A DNA stretch of 64,000 nucleotides from positions 434,001-498,000 of the forward strand of contig JARWSJ010000002.1 in assembly GCA_029906195.1 (NCBI GenBank). Reading direction: 5' to 3'. Source of the stretch: Chitinophagaceae bacterium 26-R-25 (lineage in GTDB: Bacteria > Bacteroidota > Bacteroidia > Chitinophagales > Chitinophagaceae). The position numbers and the translations under genes are program-made. Shown piece after piece: positions 53,300 to 62,110 of this stretch. The stretch's first letter is position 1. The number at the start of each line of letters is the position of its first letter. The notes beneath the pieces are model-generated. The model was not told the DNA's origin. It saw nothing but the letters and a program-made list of their open reading frames with translations, and ran no database searches.

Positions 53300-53755
53300 A
53301 TGAAAACTGGAAAAATCCTGAGCTTTATTTTGGCAACCGTATGTATCCTATCTGCAAACTCATTGTTTGCGCAGTTTCGTAAAATTCCGGCTGAAGTCAC
53401 TGATGCTTTTTATGCTAAGTATCCAGTAGCAAAAAAAGTAGAATGGAAAGACAAACTCAGTTCTTTTGTGGCAACATTTGACCTGGACGGCGAATCACAC
53501 GAGGCCCGTTTTACCAGCAAGGGCATTTGGGAACAAACAGAAACAAAACTTGAAGAAAGTAAAATTCCTTCCGTGGTGAATGATGGTTTTTCAAAAAGCA
53601 AATATTCCGATTGGGAAGTGAAATATGCATCTGAAGTCAAATTGCCTGGCGACTCAGTTAACTACAAGATGATCGTAGCAAAAAGCGGCGTCGAAAAAAT
53701 GAACCTGACTTTTAACGAGAAAGGCAAGCTGTTAAGAGATAGTAGAACTTTATAG
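53300..53755 (+). CDS. PepSY-like (BLIP-like) periplasmic protein
   Basis: About 151 residues from the ATG at 53300, giving the signal peptide MKTGKILSFILATVCILSANSLFAQ; an upstream TTG frame extension is rejected. IPAEVTDAFYAKYPVAKKVEWKDK and VVNDGFSKSKYSDWEVKY are two PepSY-like/DUF2874 units with a paired tryptophan pattern. Such proteins are abundant and exported in Bacteroidota. Function unknown. Confidence 0.82.
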   Translation: MKTGKILSFILATVCILSANSLFAQFRKIPAEVTDAFYAKYPVAKKVEWKDKLSSFVATFDLDGESHEARFTSKGIWEQTETKLEESKIPSVVNDGFSKSKYSDWEVKYASEVKLPGDSVNYKMIVAKSGVEKMNLTFNEKGKLLRDSRTL

Positions 53756-53757
53756 GT

Positions 53758-53828
53758 TATGAGTTGTGAGTAATGAGTTTTGAGTAGCCGACGCTAACTC
53801 AAAACTCAATACCCAAAACTCATTACTA
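53758..53828. repeat. Inverted repeat, GAGTAATGAGTTTTGAG type (family F)
   Basis: The left arm 53759-53787 and right arm 53797-53828 are reverse complements. It begins 3 bp after the stop of the preceding gene and ends 21 bp before the M1 peptidase start codon. Confidence 0.85.
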
Positions 53829-53848
53829 AAATAAACACCCTAATTATA

Positions 53849-55771
53849 ATGAGAAAATTCTTCCTCCTGAACATCGTGTTTGTTCTGATGTGTTCATTGG
53901 CTTTTGCTCAGCCAGACAGATGGCAGCAACGAGTGAACTATAAGATGAACATCGACATGGATGTTAATACCAATCGTTTTACCGGTACACAAAAACTGGA
54001 GTACACCAACAACTCTCCCGACACTTTGTACAAAGTGTTTTACCACTTATACTTTAATGCATTTCAACCGAACAGCATGATGGATATGCGCAGCCGTGAG
54101 CTGGGCAAAATCATTGTAAGGCAGGATGCAAAGGGAAATGATGTCCGCGATTGGGATACCAGGGTAAGAGATCGAATTGTAAATTTGAAACCCGATGAAA
54201 TAGGCTATCAGAAAGTGCTTTCACTAAAAATGAATGGCATCGCACAGCCTTATAAAGTTGATGAAACTATTCTTGAAGTAACACTTACAAAACCAATTTT
54301 GCCAAAGAGCAAAGTAGTTTTTGATATGCAGTTCGAAGCACAGGTGCCATTGCAGGTTCGCCGTAGCGGAAGAGACAATCCATTGACGGGTGTTCGCTAC
54401 TCTATGAGCCAGTGGTATCCTAAAATGAGTGAATACGATTATGAAGGCTGGCATCCTACACCTTATGTGGCCCGTGAGTTCTATGGTGTTTGGGGCGATT
54501 ATGATGTTACTATTTCTATCGATAAAAAATACGTTTTAGGTGGCACAGGCTATGTAATTAATGGCAACCAGATTGGTTATGGTTATGAAGACGCTGGCGT
54601 GAAAGTGGTACAACCCGCAGGCAACAAACTGACCTGGCATTTTGTAGCACCTAATGTTCACGACTTCATGTGGGCGGCAGATCCAGAATACAAACATCTT
54701 GTTAGAAAAACGGCTGACGGCGTTACCATCAACGTTTTGTACAACTATAAAGAGAATGACACAGCAAATGATGCAGCATGGAACAAAGTTGCAGACGCTG
54801 CAATATTGGTGTTGCCTTTTATTGAGAAACATTTTGGAAAATATCCTTACAAGCAATATTCGTTTGTGCATGGTGGTGATGGTGGCATGGAATATCCAAT
54901 GTCAACATTGATCTCCGGTCCGAGCCTTGGAACAGCTTTTCACGAGTGGATGCACACCTGGTATCAAATGATGATGGGCACAAACGAAAGCATGTATCCC
55001 TGGATGGATGAAGGTTTTACTTCGTGGGCAGAAACGGTGGTGAGTCAGTATTACGAAGAGCAAACAACAGGCAATGGCGCTGCAACAAAAAATGAATTAG
55101 CTGTAAATACCGTTAAACAGAACATTCACAAAGATGCTTATGCAGGTTATTACGCATTAGTAAAAAGCGGAAGGGAAGAACCGTTAACTACGCATGCTGA
55201 TCACTTTGAAAGCAATTTTGCATACAGTGTTGCCTCTTACTCAAAAGGTGAAGTGTTTATGGAACAACTAGGATACATTGTTGGTGCGCAGGTGAGAGAT
55301 AAAATTTTGCTAAACTACTACAACGACTGGCATTTCAAGCATCCCAATGTGAATGATTTCATACGCGTTGCAGAAAAAACAAGTGGCTTGAAACTGGACT
55401 GGTACAAAGAATATTGGGTGAACACAACAAAAACAATTGACTACGGCATTGATAGTCTTTGGGAAGAGAATGGCAAAACAAAGATCAGGCTTACACGAAT
55501 CGGTAAAGTGCCAATGCCTATAGATCTCCAGCTAACATTTAAAGACGGAAGCAAAGAGATACAGTATGTGCCGATGTATTTGATGTTTGGTGAAAAACCG
55601 GCAGAAGACAATACCCCAAGAGTTGTAAATGAAGCGTGGAAATGGACCCACCCGACTTACGTGGTTGAAACCAGTCACAAGATCACCGATCTTAAACTGG
55701 TAGTAATAGATCCATCCGAAAGAATGGCAGATGTAAACAGAAGAAACAACACGCTGCAATTAAACTGGTAG
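53849..55771 (+). CDS. M1 family metallopeptidase
   Basis: This 640-residue exported aminopeptidase has a signal peptide ending SLAFAQ. Zinc ligands are H365 and H369 (HEWMH) and E388 (WMDEGFTSWAET), the right 18-residue spacing after the second His. HGGDGGMEYPMSTLI occupies the GxMEN position, with Tyr in place of Asn. The N-terminal beta domain (residues about 25-220) is present. It should trim N-terminal residues from peptides in the periplasm. A terminator follows. Confidence 0.94.
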   Translation: MRKFFLLNIVFVLMCSLAFAQPDRWQQRVNYKMNIDMDVNTNRFTGTQKLEYTNNSPDTLYKVFYHLYFNAFQPNSMMDMRSRELGKIIVRQDAKGNDVRDWDTRVRDRIVNLKPDEIGYQKVLSLKMNGIAQPYKVDETILEVTLTKPILPKSKVVFDMQFEAQVPLQVRRSGRDNPLTGVRYSMSQWYPKMSEYDYEGWHPTPYVAREFYGVWGDYDVTISIDKKYVLGGTGYVINGNQIGYGYEDAGVKVVQPAGNKLTWHFVAPNVHDFMWAADPEYKHLVRKTADGVTINVLYNYKENDTANDAAWNKVADAAILVLPFIEKHFGKYPYKQYSFVHGGDGGMEYPMSTLISGPSLGTAFHEWMHTWYQMMMGTNESMYPWMDEGFTSWAETVVSQYYEEQTTGNGAATKNELAVNTVKQNIHKDAYAGYYALVKSGREEPLTTHADHFESNFAYSVASYSKGEVFMEQLGYIVGAQVRDKILLNYYNDWHFKHPNVNDFIRVAEKTSGLKLDWYKEYWVNTTKTIDYGIDSLWEENGKTKIRLTRIGKVPMPIDLQLTFKDGSKEIQYVPMYLMFGEKPAEDNTPRVVNEAWKWTHPTYVVETSHKITDLKLVVIDPSERMADVNRRNNTLQLNW

Positions 55772-56104
55772 AAACGCTTTAAGATAAAATGTAAAAGTCA
55801 TCCCGATTGGTCTGGATGACTTTTTTTATTGAAAAAACCAAGATCAACTATCGATGTGTAAACATAGAACAGTAAAGGGAATAAATAAGCCACTCTAAGG
55901 AGCGGCTATTAAAAACTACTTTTAAGTAATCAGCATTATTAATGCTTTGAGCGTTTTTTAGGGATAATCGAAAGGTAAGGTTTCAATGATTAACAATATT
56001 TGCTTTAACATCCCGACGAAAGCAAAGGTCTTTGTAATTTCTATTGCAAACAATACCCACTTAGTGGTAGTTTTTATAAAAAATCGTTAATGCAATCGGT
56101 TAAT
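55772..56104. other. 333-bp gap with a terminator only
   Basis: After the terminator at 55793-55827 I see no gene. A weak hairpin (GCCACTC-TAAG-GAGCGGC, one mismatch) lies near 55890; it has no T run and may be chance. Confidence 0.5.
55793..55827 (+). terminator. Intrinsic terminator after the M1 peptidase gene
   Basis: AAAAGTCATCC pairs with GGATGACTTTT across a 10-base loop, followed by more T residues. Confidence 0.92.
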
Positions 56105-56761
56105 TTATCTACCATAGTATTTGTTCACGGCTTCGATTCGGCTATTTACGTGAAGCTTCTCGTAAATATGGTAAACGTGCTTTCGTACAGTTTCGTGGCT
56201 GATGCCAAGTTGTACACCAATTTCTTTATACAGCATTCCTTTGGAGAGAAATTTTAGAATTTCTTTTTCCCTGTTGGAAAGCGCATCGATCAGGTCATCA
56301 CTCCCTTCAGCGGTAGTAGCTATTGCAGCGGGTTTGTTTTGGAATGCAGCGACTACTTTCCTGGCGATCAGGCTACTCATGGGAGCGCCGCCTTCTTTCA
56401 GTTCCTTTATGGCTTCGAGTAATTTTCCGGGAGCAGTTTTTTTCAGAATGTAACCATTTGCCCCTGCACTTAATGCCTCAAAAATTTTATCATCCTCTTC
56501 ATAAACCGTGCACATCATGAAAAGCATATCGGGGTTAAGAGGCTTTAATCTTTTCACGCATTCAATGCCTGTCATTCCGCCGAGGTTGATGTCCATAAGT
56601 ACTACTTCGGGCTTAAGGTCGGGTAGTTTCTCCAATGCTTCTTCACCATTGCTGAAGCTTCCAATCAGGTCATATCCATCCGCCATGTTAATGATCTCCT
56701 CCAGTGCCAGGCGAATATCATTCGTATCATCCACGATGCATACAGAAATGTTTCTATTCAT
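56105..56761 (-). CDS. NarL/LuxR-type response regulator
   Basis: 218 residues. The receiver domain is at 1-125 with the phosphorylatable Asp in VVLMDINLGGMTG and the Lys in GYILKKTAPGKLLEAI. The LuxR-type helix-turn-helix is at about 155-215 (LSNREKEILKFLSKGMLYKEIGVQLGISHETVRKHVYHIYEKLHV). No histidine kinase is adjacent, so the partner is elsewhere. It has no close operon partner and lies downstream of the sigma/anti-sigma-like pair with a 142-bp gap. Confidence 0.93.
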   Translation of the reverse strand: MNRNISVCIVDDTNDIRLALEEIINMADGYDLIGSFSNGEEALEKLPDLKPEVVLMDINLGGMTGIECVKRLKPLNPDMLFMMCTVYEEDDKIFEALSAGANGYILKKTAPGKLLEAIKELKEGGAPMSSLIARKVVAAFQNKPAAIATTAEGSDDLIDALSNREKEILKFLSKGMLYKEIGVQLGISHETVRKHVYHIYEKLHVNSRIEAVNKYYGR

Positions 56762-56903
56762 ACGGCAAAGTTGAGATTATTCTGTTTTTAAAGCAATACC
56801 ACGAATCGGTATTTAATGCCCGCAAAGGTTCGAACTGTTTAGCACTTTCGAAAAAACTTGACGGTAATCGAGAATACATGTAGCGAAAATATTTTAGAAG
56901 AAA

Positions 56904-58244
56904 CTAAAACTTTATCGTCAGCCTCACTTTTTTCTTTTTGGAATTGGCTTTCCAGCCGGGGCCTTCTTTAATGATTCTGATGGCTTCTTTATCAGCAGTG
57001 TCGGTGAGAGATTTTTCAACCACAATGTTATTGGGCTTTCCCTTTCTATCTATGTCAAAACGTACTATGATCTCTCCGTCAATATCAGGGAATGACTCTG
57101 TATTTCTCTGAACGTAATTGTAATAATCTTCCCAGCCATCTACCGGCGCAGGTTGCAAGGTATCAACAGGAGAAACTGCTGCTGCTCTTGCACGAACAGA
57201 TTTCTTTTTGGAACCATATCCCACCACTACAACATCATTTAAAGCAGCGCTTTCTTCCAGTTTGATATTGTTCTGCGTGTTGGCATTTACAGCTACATTG
57301 GCATTCGCGTAGCCGATAGAATTGATCGTTACTGAATCAGATTTTGTTGTTCCCGAAACAGGCAAAGAGAAGAATCCGTTTTTGTCGGATACTGTTACAT
57401 TGTTGAGATTGTTCGCTTTAACAACAGCTCCCGCTATGGGCTCATTTTTACTGTTGGTGATCCTTCCCGAAATATTGTTGTTCAGCATGGCAAAATTTTG
57501 CGCAGTGGCCGCCTGTGGTGCTCCCTCGGCTTTAATGCCACTTACTTTACCACTAAGCATAGTTGACACAGAAGATGATTTTTCTTTTTTAAGATCATCT
57601 TCGTCAGAAAATATTTGCGCAAGTTTTGCAGAATCGCTTACAGTTGGGGGAAGAGAAACTTCATCTGCACTGGTAAGATTTTGCGTCTTAAACTGAAGTG
57701 CAGGTTTAGGAATGGTTTTGAGCTTTTCGGCATTGGCCTTTGCAATCAGTGCCTGTTGGTGATTTGCATTTATATCTGCCGTTTTTTGTTCGGGTTGTTT
57801 GTTGAAATAATTTGTCGAAGAGTCCTTCGGCGAAACTGCCACCGTATCTTCTTTATGCTCGCTTGCCTGCTCTTTACCGGCGACATTTTTTGTTTGTGCG
57901 ACTTCCTTGTTTTTCTCAGGTGAGAAAACGAAATAACTCAGCGTACCGAGGCCGCCAATAATGACAAGCGCTGCTGCGACTCTCATCCAGCTTTGTTTGA
58001 ACAGAGGAATAGCTTTCTTTTCATCCTTTTCAGATGCATTCAAATTCCTACGCAACCATTCGATATCGTTGTCAGCCGTTTGACTGTTTACCGATGAATA
58101 GCCCTCCAATGCATCAGCCAGGAAAGGATCATCGAGTGAAGCTTTTTCCAATGCATGCATTTCGCCGGGAGACATTTTTCCGCTCCAGTAGTTGCGGATG
58201 TCTTCTGCTGTAAAAGTTTTAATATGGTTATTATTGTCGCTCAT
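56904..58244 (-). CDS. Anti-sigma-like membrane protein fused to carboxypeptidase-regulatory and TonB C-terminal-like domains
   Basis: The product is 446 residues. N-terminal residues 1-85 (FTAEDIRNYWSGKMSPGEMHALEKASLDDPFLADALEGY) resemble the cytoplasmic part of anti-sigma-like proteins common in this phylum. One membrane helix lies at about 88-107 (VAAALVIIGGLGTLSYFVF). A charged linker follows, then a carboxypeptidase-D-regulatory-like fold (about 253-335, ISGRITNSKNEPIAGAVVKA), the sequence DVVVVGYGSKKKS known from the start of SusC-type receptors, and a TonB C-terminal-like domain at about 370-446 (DGEIIVRFDIDRKGKPNNIVV). It is encoded 31 bp after the ECF sigma gene, so it is probably its regulator. 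Confidence 0.8.
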   Translation of the reverse strand: MSDNNNHIKTFTAEDIRNYWSGKMSPGEMHALEKASLDDPFLADALEGYSSVNSQTADNDIEWLRRNLNASEKDEKKAIPLFKQSWMRVAAALVIIGGLGTLSYFVFSPEKNKEVAQTKNVAGKEQASEHKEDTVAVSPKDSSTNYFNKQPEQKTADINANHQQALIAKANAEKLKTIPKPALQFKTQNLTSADEVSLPPTVSDSAKLAQIFSDEDDLKKEKSSSVSTMLSGKVSGIKAEGAPQAATAQNFAMLNNNISGRITNSKNEPIAGAVVKANNLNNVTVSDKNGFFSLPVSGTTKSDSVTINSIGYANANVAVNANTQNNIKLEESAALNDVVVVGYGSKKKSVRARAAAVSPVDTLQPAPVDGWEDYYNYVQRNTESFPDIDGEIIVRFDIDRKGKPNNIVVEKSLTDTADKEAIRIIKEGPGWKANSKKKKVRLTIKF

Positions 58245-58275
58245 AACGAGTGTAATCTTAATTACACCGGTTGTT

Positions 58276-58863
58276 TTATTTACTGTTTATGTTTGCCATT
58301 TTTCCTTCCATACAAATCTTCAGATTGCGTCTTCCGTTTTGTATCAGGCTGCGAACTTTGTTCCATTCGTAGCCGGTTATGACTGCTATTTCGTTATAAC
58401 TTTTATTCTGTAAGTAAAATAGTTCCACACTTTGTTTTTGTTCAATTGCAAGGGTCCGCAGGCAGTCTTCCATTTGAACAAGCTGGTCTTCTTTGTCCCA
58501 TGCACTCTCAGGATGCGATACTTGCTCCGATTGCATAAACGAATCATCAATGCTTACAGTTATTTTATTTTTTTGGCTGCGCAAATGCATAAGACAATGA
58601 TTCTTAGCCACTACGTACAGCCAGCTCCTGAAGTTGTCGATGGTATGTTTTTGCACTTTTGCCGGCAATTCACCGTAAATATTCATCACCGCGTCGCGAG
58701 CAATTTCATGATCGCCAAGATACTTTACGCAAACACCATACACAAGCTCCATGTATTGCTGGTAAAGGTGTGCAAGGATCTCCGCATTTCCGGTGCGCTT
58801 GTATTGCGCAACGAGGTCTGCATCAGAACCCTCAATAGGTGATATTTTCTTTAAAAAAGCCAA
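58276..58863 (-). CDS. ECF-type RNA polymerase sigma factor
   Basis: 195 residues. Region 2 is at about 25-90 (AHLYQQYMELVYGVCVKYLGDHEIARDAVMNIY, FRSWLYVVAKNHCLMHLRSQKN) and region 4 at about 125-180 (LRTLAIEQKQSVELFYLQNKSYNEIAVITGYEWNKVRSLIQNGRRNLK). It should direct transcription of a small regulon, likely held in check by the membrane protein encoded just downstream. Confidence 0.93.
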   Translation of the reverse strand: MAFLKKISPIEGSDADLVAQYKRTGNAEILAHLYQQYMELVYGVCVKYLGDHEIARDAVMNIYGELPAKVQKHTIDNFRSWLYVVAKNHCLMHLRSQKNKITVSIDDSFMQSEQVSHPESAWDKEDQLVQMEDCLRTLAIEQKQSVELFYLQNKSYNEIAVITGYEWNKVRSLIQNGRRNLKICMEGKMANINSK

Positions 58864-59291
58864 ACGGTGATTGATACGGAAAGATAGTGTTTTGCGGGAA
58901 GAAAACCAGCAGGGAGAGATGTGCGATTTACGGAGTACGGTGTACGAAATTCTTAAAAAACAGAACTTTGCAACGAATTTAGCAGGTCATGCATCTAACA
59001 TTTTTGAAACCACCCTCTTTATTTTATGAAAACTGTTGAGTTACCTGGATTATGTTCGCCGAGTAGTAAAAAAAAGGATGCTGCATTTATCGAGACAGAC
59101 TATTTATTCTCTTCCCGACGAAACAAAAAACATATACTAAGAAGCATCAAAGAAGCAAAAAATCGCAGAGGCAAAAAGATAAGCCTAAGTCATCTTTGGA
59201 AGTGAAATGATGGTCAAACACGATGCACGAAAGGCATCCGAATAATCCTTTATGATAACCATCGTAGACCGTACATCTAACATCGCAAATC
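58864..59291. other. 428-bp region between sigma factor gene and rsmG
   Basis: The part next to 58864 should hold the sigma-gene promoter. The middle contains a 59-codon open frame described separately. The remainder (59206-59291) shows nothing I can name. Confidence 0.5.
59026..59205 (+). CDS. Possible small basic protein, 59 residues
   Basis: ATG at 59026 opens a 59-codon frame: MKTVELPGLCSPSSKKK, then AFIETDYLFSSRRNKKHILR and IKEAKNRRGKKISLSHLWK. The NKKHILRSIKEAKNRRGKKISL pattern recalls the C-terminal part of small antitoxin-like proteins of this phylum, but no toxin gene is adjacent and the resemblance is weak. It could be a degraded antitoxin or a chance frame. Confidence 0.35.
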   Translation: MKTVELPGLCSPSSKKKDAAFIETDYLFSSRRNKKHILRSIKEAKNRRGKKISLSHLWK

Positions 59292-59936
59292 CTAGTGAGG
59301 CACATTCACAATAAACTTCTCCTTAAAAAACTCTTCTTCAAAGATGTCGTCTATTGGTACAATGTGAGGACGGAGGCCACTTTCAGAAACTTCTTGTGCG
59401 AGATCGCCGCCTTTGAGACAGATAAGTCCCGAGGCACGTATAGAATCATTTTCGCCGGCAACGGCTTCTTTATTTTTCCTCATCAGGGGTTTGCCCCACT
59501 GCCAAAGATCTCTCAACGGAGCTACGGCGCGGGAAACAACGCAGTCAAATTTCCTGCCCTTTATTTCTTCAACACGTGTGTGCTGAACCGTTACATTCTT
59601 TAAGCCAATGCCCTCTGCTACAGCTTCAACAACCTTCAATTTTTTATTGATGCTGTCCACCAGGTGGAACTGTACTTCCGGAAAGAAAATAGCTAGTGGA
59701 ATGCCCGGAAAGCCGCCACCGGTGCCAAGGTCAACAACCTCGTACCCTTTAGGGAAATCAAACACCGCAGCAATGCTTAATGAATGCAATACGTGTTGCT
59801 CGTAAAGGCTTTCAATGTTCTTTCTGGAGATGACATTTATTTTTTCGTTCCACTCTTTATACAGTTCTCCCAATCCTTCCAATTGCTGTAACTGTTCGGG
59901 AGTGAAGTCGCTGAAATATTTTAATACTAGTTCCAT
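59292..59936 (-). CDS. rsmG: 16S rRNA (guanine527-N7)-methyltransferase
   Basis: About 214 residues from the ATG at 59936; a TTG further upstream (59978) is rejected because MELVLKYFSDFTPEQLQQL is the natural start. The S-adenosylmethionine site is VVDLGTGGGFPGIPLAIFFP, and NEKINVISRKNIESLYEQHVLHSL is the RsmG signature. It methylates G527 of 16S rRNA. Its start overlaps the 3' end of the glycosyltransferase gene by 10 bases, so the two are translationally coupled. Confidence 0.95.
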   Translation of the reverse strand: MELVLKYFSDFTPEQLQQLEGLGELYKEWNEKINVISRKNIESLYEQHVLHSLSIAAVFDFPKGYEVVDLGTGGGFPGIPLAIFFPEVQFHLVDSINKKLKVVEAVAEGIGLKNVTVQHTRVEEIKGRKFDCVVSRAVAPLRDLWQWGKPLMRKNKEAVAGENDSIRASGLICLKGGDLAQEVSESGLRPHIVPIDDIFEEEFFKEKFIVNVPH

Positions 59937-61060
59937 GAAGTTTTTGGTTTTTTCCACAACGCCGGTGCAAAGATGCAATAAAACAAAAACATCCAGAGAT
60001 CAAATAACCACCACAGTGGCCAAAGGTCCTTTTCGTTTAATTGCTTCATCGCTTTATAATAAATGAAACCCTGCGAAATAAATCTAAGCGCGAAAATACC
60101 GAGTGCCAATTTCCAGTCAAAGAATATAAGCGTGGCGATAAACAAAGGGTAAAATAAAAACTGCGACGCTGTGTACAGACCCAGTAAAAATTTATGCTTC
60201 GGTTTATAATACTTCGCCGTAGAAAAATGCCTGTTCTTTTGTCGCATCCAGTCGCCAAAGTTTTTCTTTGGTTCTGAAAGTGTAAATGAATCGGGATGAA
60301 TAACTACCCTGGTATTGGTTTTTGTAGCTACTTTATTGATGAACAGATCATCATCGCCTCCCGGCAAATGGTTGGTAGACGAAAAACCTTTATTACGCAA
60401 GAAGACATTTTTTTTATAAGAAAGATTTCTTCCTACTCCCATGTACGGCATACCCGCGATAGCATATGAAAGGTATTGCAGCGCCGCGTGAAAAGTTTCG
60501 AAACGGATAAGTTTGTTTAAGAAGCCGGGTCTTTTAAAATATGCGCCATATCCTATTACGATCTCCGTGCCTCTATCGTAGCCATCCTGCATGTGCTCGA
60601 TCCAGTCTTCTGAAGCAGGAACGCAGTCAGCATCCGTTAACAGCAGCACTTCATGTTTGGCCTCTTTAATTCCAATGGACAAAGGATATTTTTTTCCCGG
60701 AATACCCAATGCGTCGTTTTCCAGGTTTACGGCGTATAAATTTTTAAAGGTTTTCTTGAATTCATCGAGCAAGAATCTTGTTTCGTCCTGACTGTTGTGA
60801 TTGACAACAATCACTTCATTGGTAGAAGGATATTTTTGAACAAGTATTCCTGGTAGATTGCGTGTAAGATTTCCCGCTTCGTCCCTTGCGCAAACAATTA
60901 CAGAAACAGGATGCTGCTGCATGTGCTCTTTGGAAGGTGTTTTATAAAAAGCCAGTTTCCCAAAAAGTCTCAAAATATAAATAAGCTGTATTAAAGAAAT
61001 AACACAAAACGAACCAAAAATGACCAGCTGCCAGCCTGATTTTGAAAGAAAGATTTCCAT
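59927..61060 (-). CDS. Membrane family 2 glycosyltransferase
   Basis: 377 residues. An N-terminal membrane helix (about 10-32) precedes the GT-A domain: VIVCARDEAGNLTRNLPGIL, the DxD in LLTDADCVPASEDWIEHM and the later PGGDDDLFINK. RQKNRHFSTAKYY fits the QxxRW-type site of processive enzymes. Two or three helices end the protein (LFYPLFIATLIFFDW, LWWLFDLWMFLFYCIF). Probably makes a surface or envelope glycan; the product is unknown. Overlaps rsmG. Confidence 0.9.
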   Translation of the reverse strand: MEIFLSKSGWQLVIFGSFCVISLIQLIYILRLFGKLAFYKTPSKEHMQQHPVSVIVCARDEAGNLTRNLPGILVQKYPSTNEVIVVNHNSQDETRFLLDEFKKTFKNLYAVNLENDALGIPGKKYPLSIGIKEAKHEVLLLTDADCVPASEDWIEHMQDGYDRGTEIVIGYGAYFKRPGFLNKLIRFETFHAALQYLSYAIAGMPYMGVGRNLSYKKNVFLRNKGFSSTNHLPGGDDDLFINKVATKTNTRVVIHPDSFTLSEPKKNFGDWMRQKNRHFSTAKYYKPKHKFLLGLYTASQFLFYPLFIATLIFFDWKLALGIFALRFISQGFIYYKAMKQLNEKDLWPLWWLFDLWMFLFYCIFAPALWKKPKTSWN

Positions 61061-61326
61061 GCCTAGGTAATTGCGGGGTTACTGCAATGAGCTGCGAAAA
61101 TAAGTAGAACCTACTATTTCAAAAGACAAATGATTGGTTAAGGGCCATATTTTTTTAGTAAGAACATGTTTGCTGTTTTGTTCATGTGGTTCGATTTCAT
61201 TCATAAATACTTATCAAGTTATATTTATTACCTGATTAAAGCCTGAACCTCAATGAATTTTTATTATTTTGGAAATCGTTTCATTGAAAAATATCCAATG
61301 GACCGATTTAACAACCTGCAACACAT

Positions 61327-62070
61327 ATGAAAAGTAGTTACGCACGGAACGTCCTGTTGTTCTTTTGCTGTTTCTTTTTTTTTACCAACACCTTTTCCCA
61401 GAGTACTGCGGAAGATAGCGTAGCCTACGCCTCGGCTATAGAAAACGCAAAATCAATTTATCATAAAGCATTATACCCCGAAGAAGGATTGTATACCGGC
61501 CCGGAATATTATGGTTATCCATTTCGCTTCCAGGAAGGCCAACCTTACTATTACAAAGATCAGCTGGACACCGGTTGGATAAGATACGAAGGTGTGTTGT
61601 ATCAAAATGTGGGTTTAAGATACGATTTGATCAGAGATCAGTTAATTGTTATCCAGCCCAAAAACAATGCCCGCATTTGCGTAATCAACGACAGGGTTGA
61701 CAGGTTTTACTTATTTAATACCACATTTCTTTACCTTAAAACAGATACCAGTAAGGCGGCTATATCTCCGGGCATTTATGCAGTGCTCTATGAACACAAC
61801 GATAATGCGCTTTTAAAAAGAAACAGGAAAACGATAACGGAAGAATTGACTACAAACGAGGGCATTTTGCGTTTCATAAATGATAACAGCTCGTTTGCCA
61901 TAAAGAAAGGAAATACATACTACTCCGTAAGCGGTAAAAAGGAAGTGCTGAGAGCTTATGCAGATAAGAAAAAACAGTTGCAGCAATACATGCGCAGGAA
62001 CAACCTGGACTTTAAGCGGGACAAGGATAATGCACTGACAAAATCTGTTGCTTATTACGACTCGCTTTAA
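61327..62070 (+). CDS. Exported protein paired with a TonB-dependent receptor
   Basis: 247 residues with a signal peptide (MKSSYARNVLLFFCCFFFFTNTFSQ). The body has alternating strands (YYFRF-type words are absent; GLYTGPEYYGYPFRFQEGQPYYYKDQL, GWIRYEGVLYQNVGLRYDLIRDQLIVI) and ends in a basic helix (KKKQLQQYMRRNNLDFKRD). I know this type only as a hypothetical protein commonly encoded just before STN-domain TonB receptors. The receptor gene starts 40 bp downstream on the same strand, so they probably form an operon. Confidence 0.75.
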   Translation: MKSSYARNVLLFFCCFFFFTNTFSQSTAEDSVAYASAIENAKSIYHKALYPEEGLYTGPEYYGYPFRFQEGQPYYYKDQLDTGWIRYEGVLYQNVGLRYDLIRDQLIVIQPKNNARICVINDRVDRFYLFNTTFLYLKTDTSKAAISPGIYAVLYEHNDNALLKRNRKTITEELTTNEGILRFINDNSSFAIKKGNTYYSVSGKKEVLRAYADKKKQLQQYMRRNNLDFKRDKDNALTKSVAYYDSL

Positions 62071-62110
62071 CTATACAATATCATTTACCCGAACCGACCA
62101 ATACAACAAA

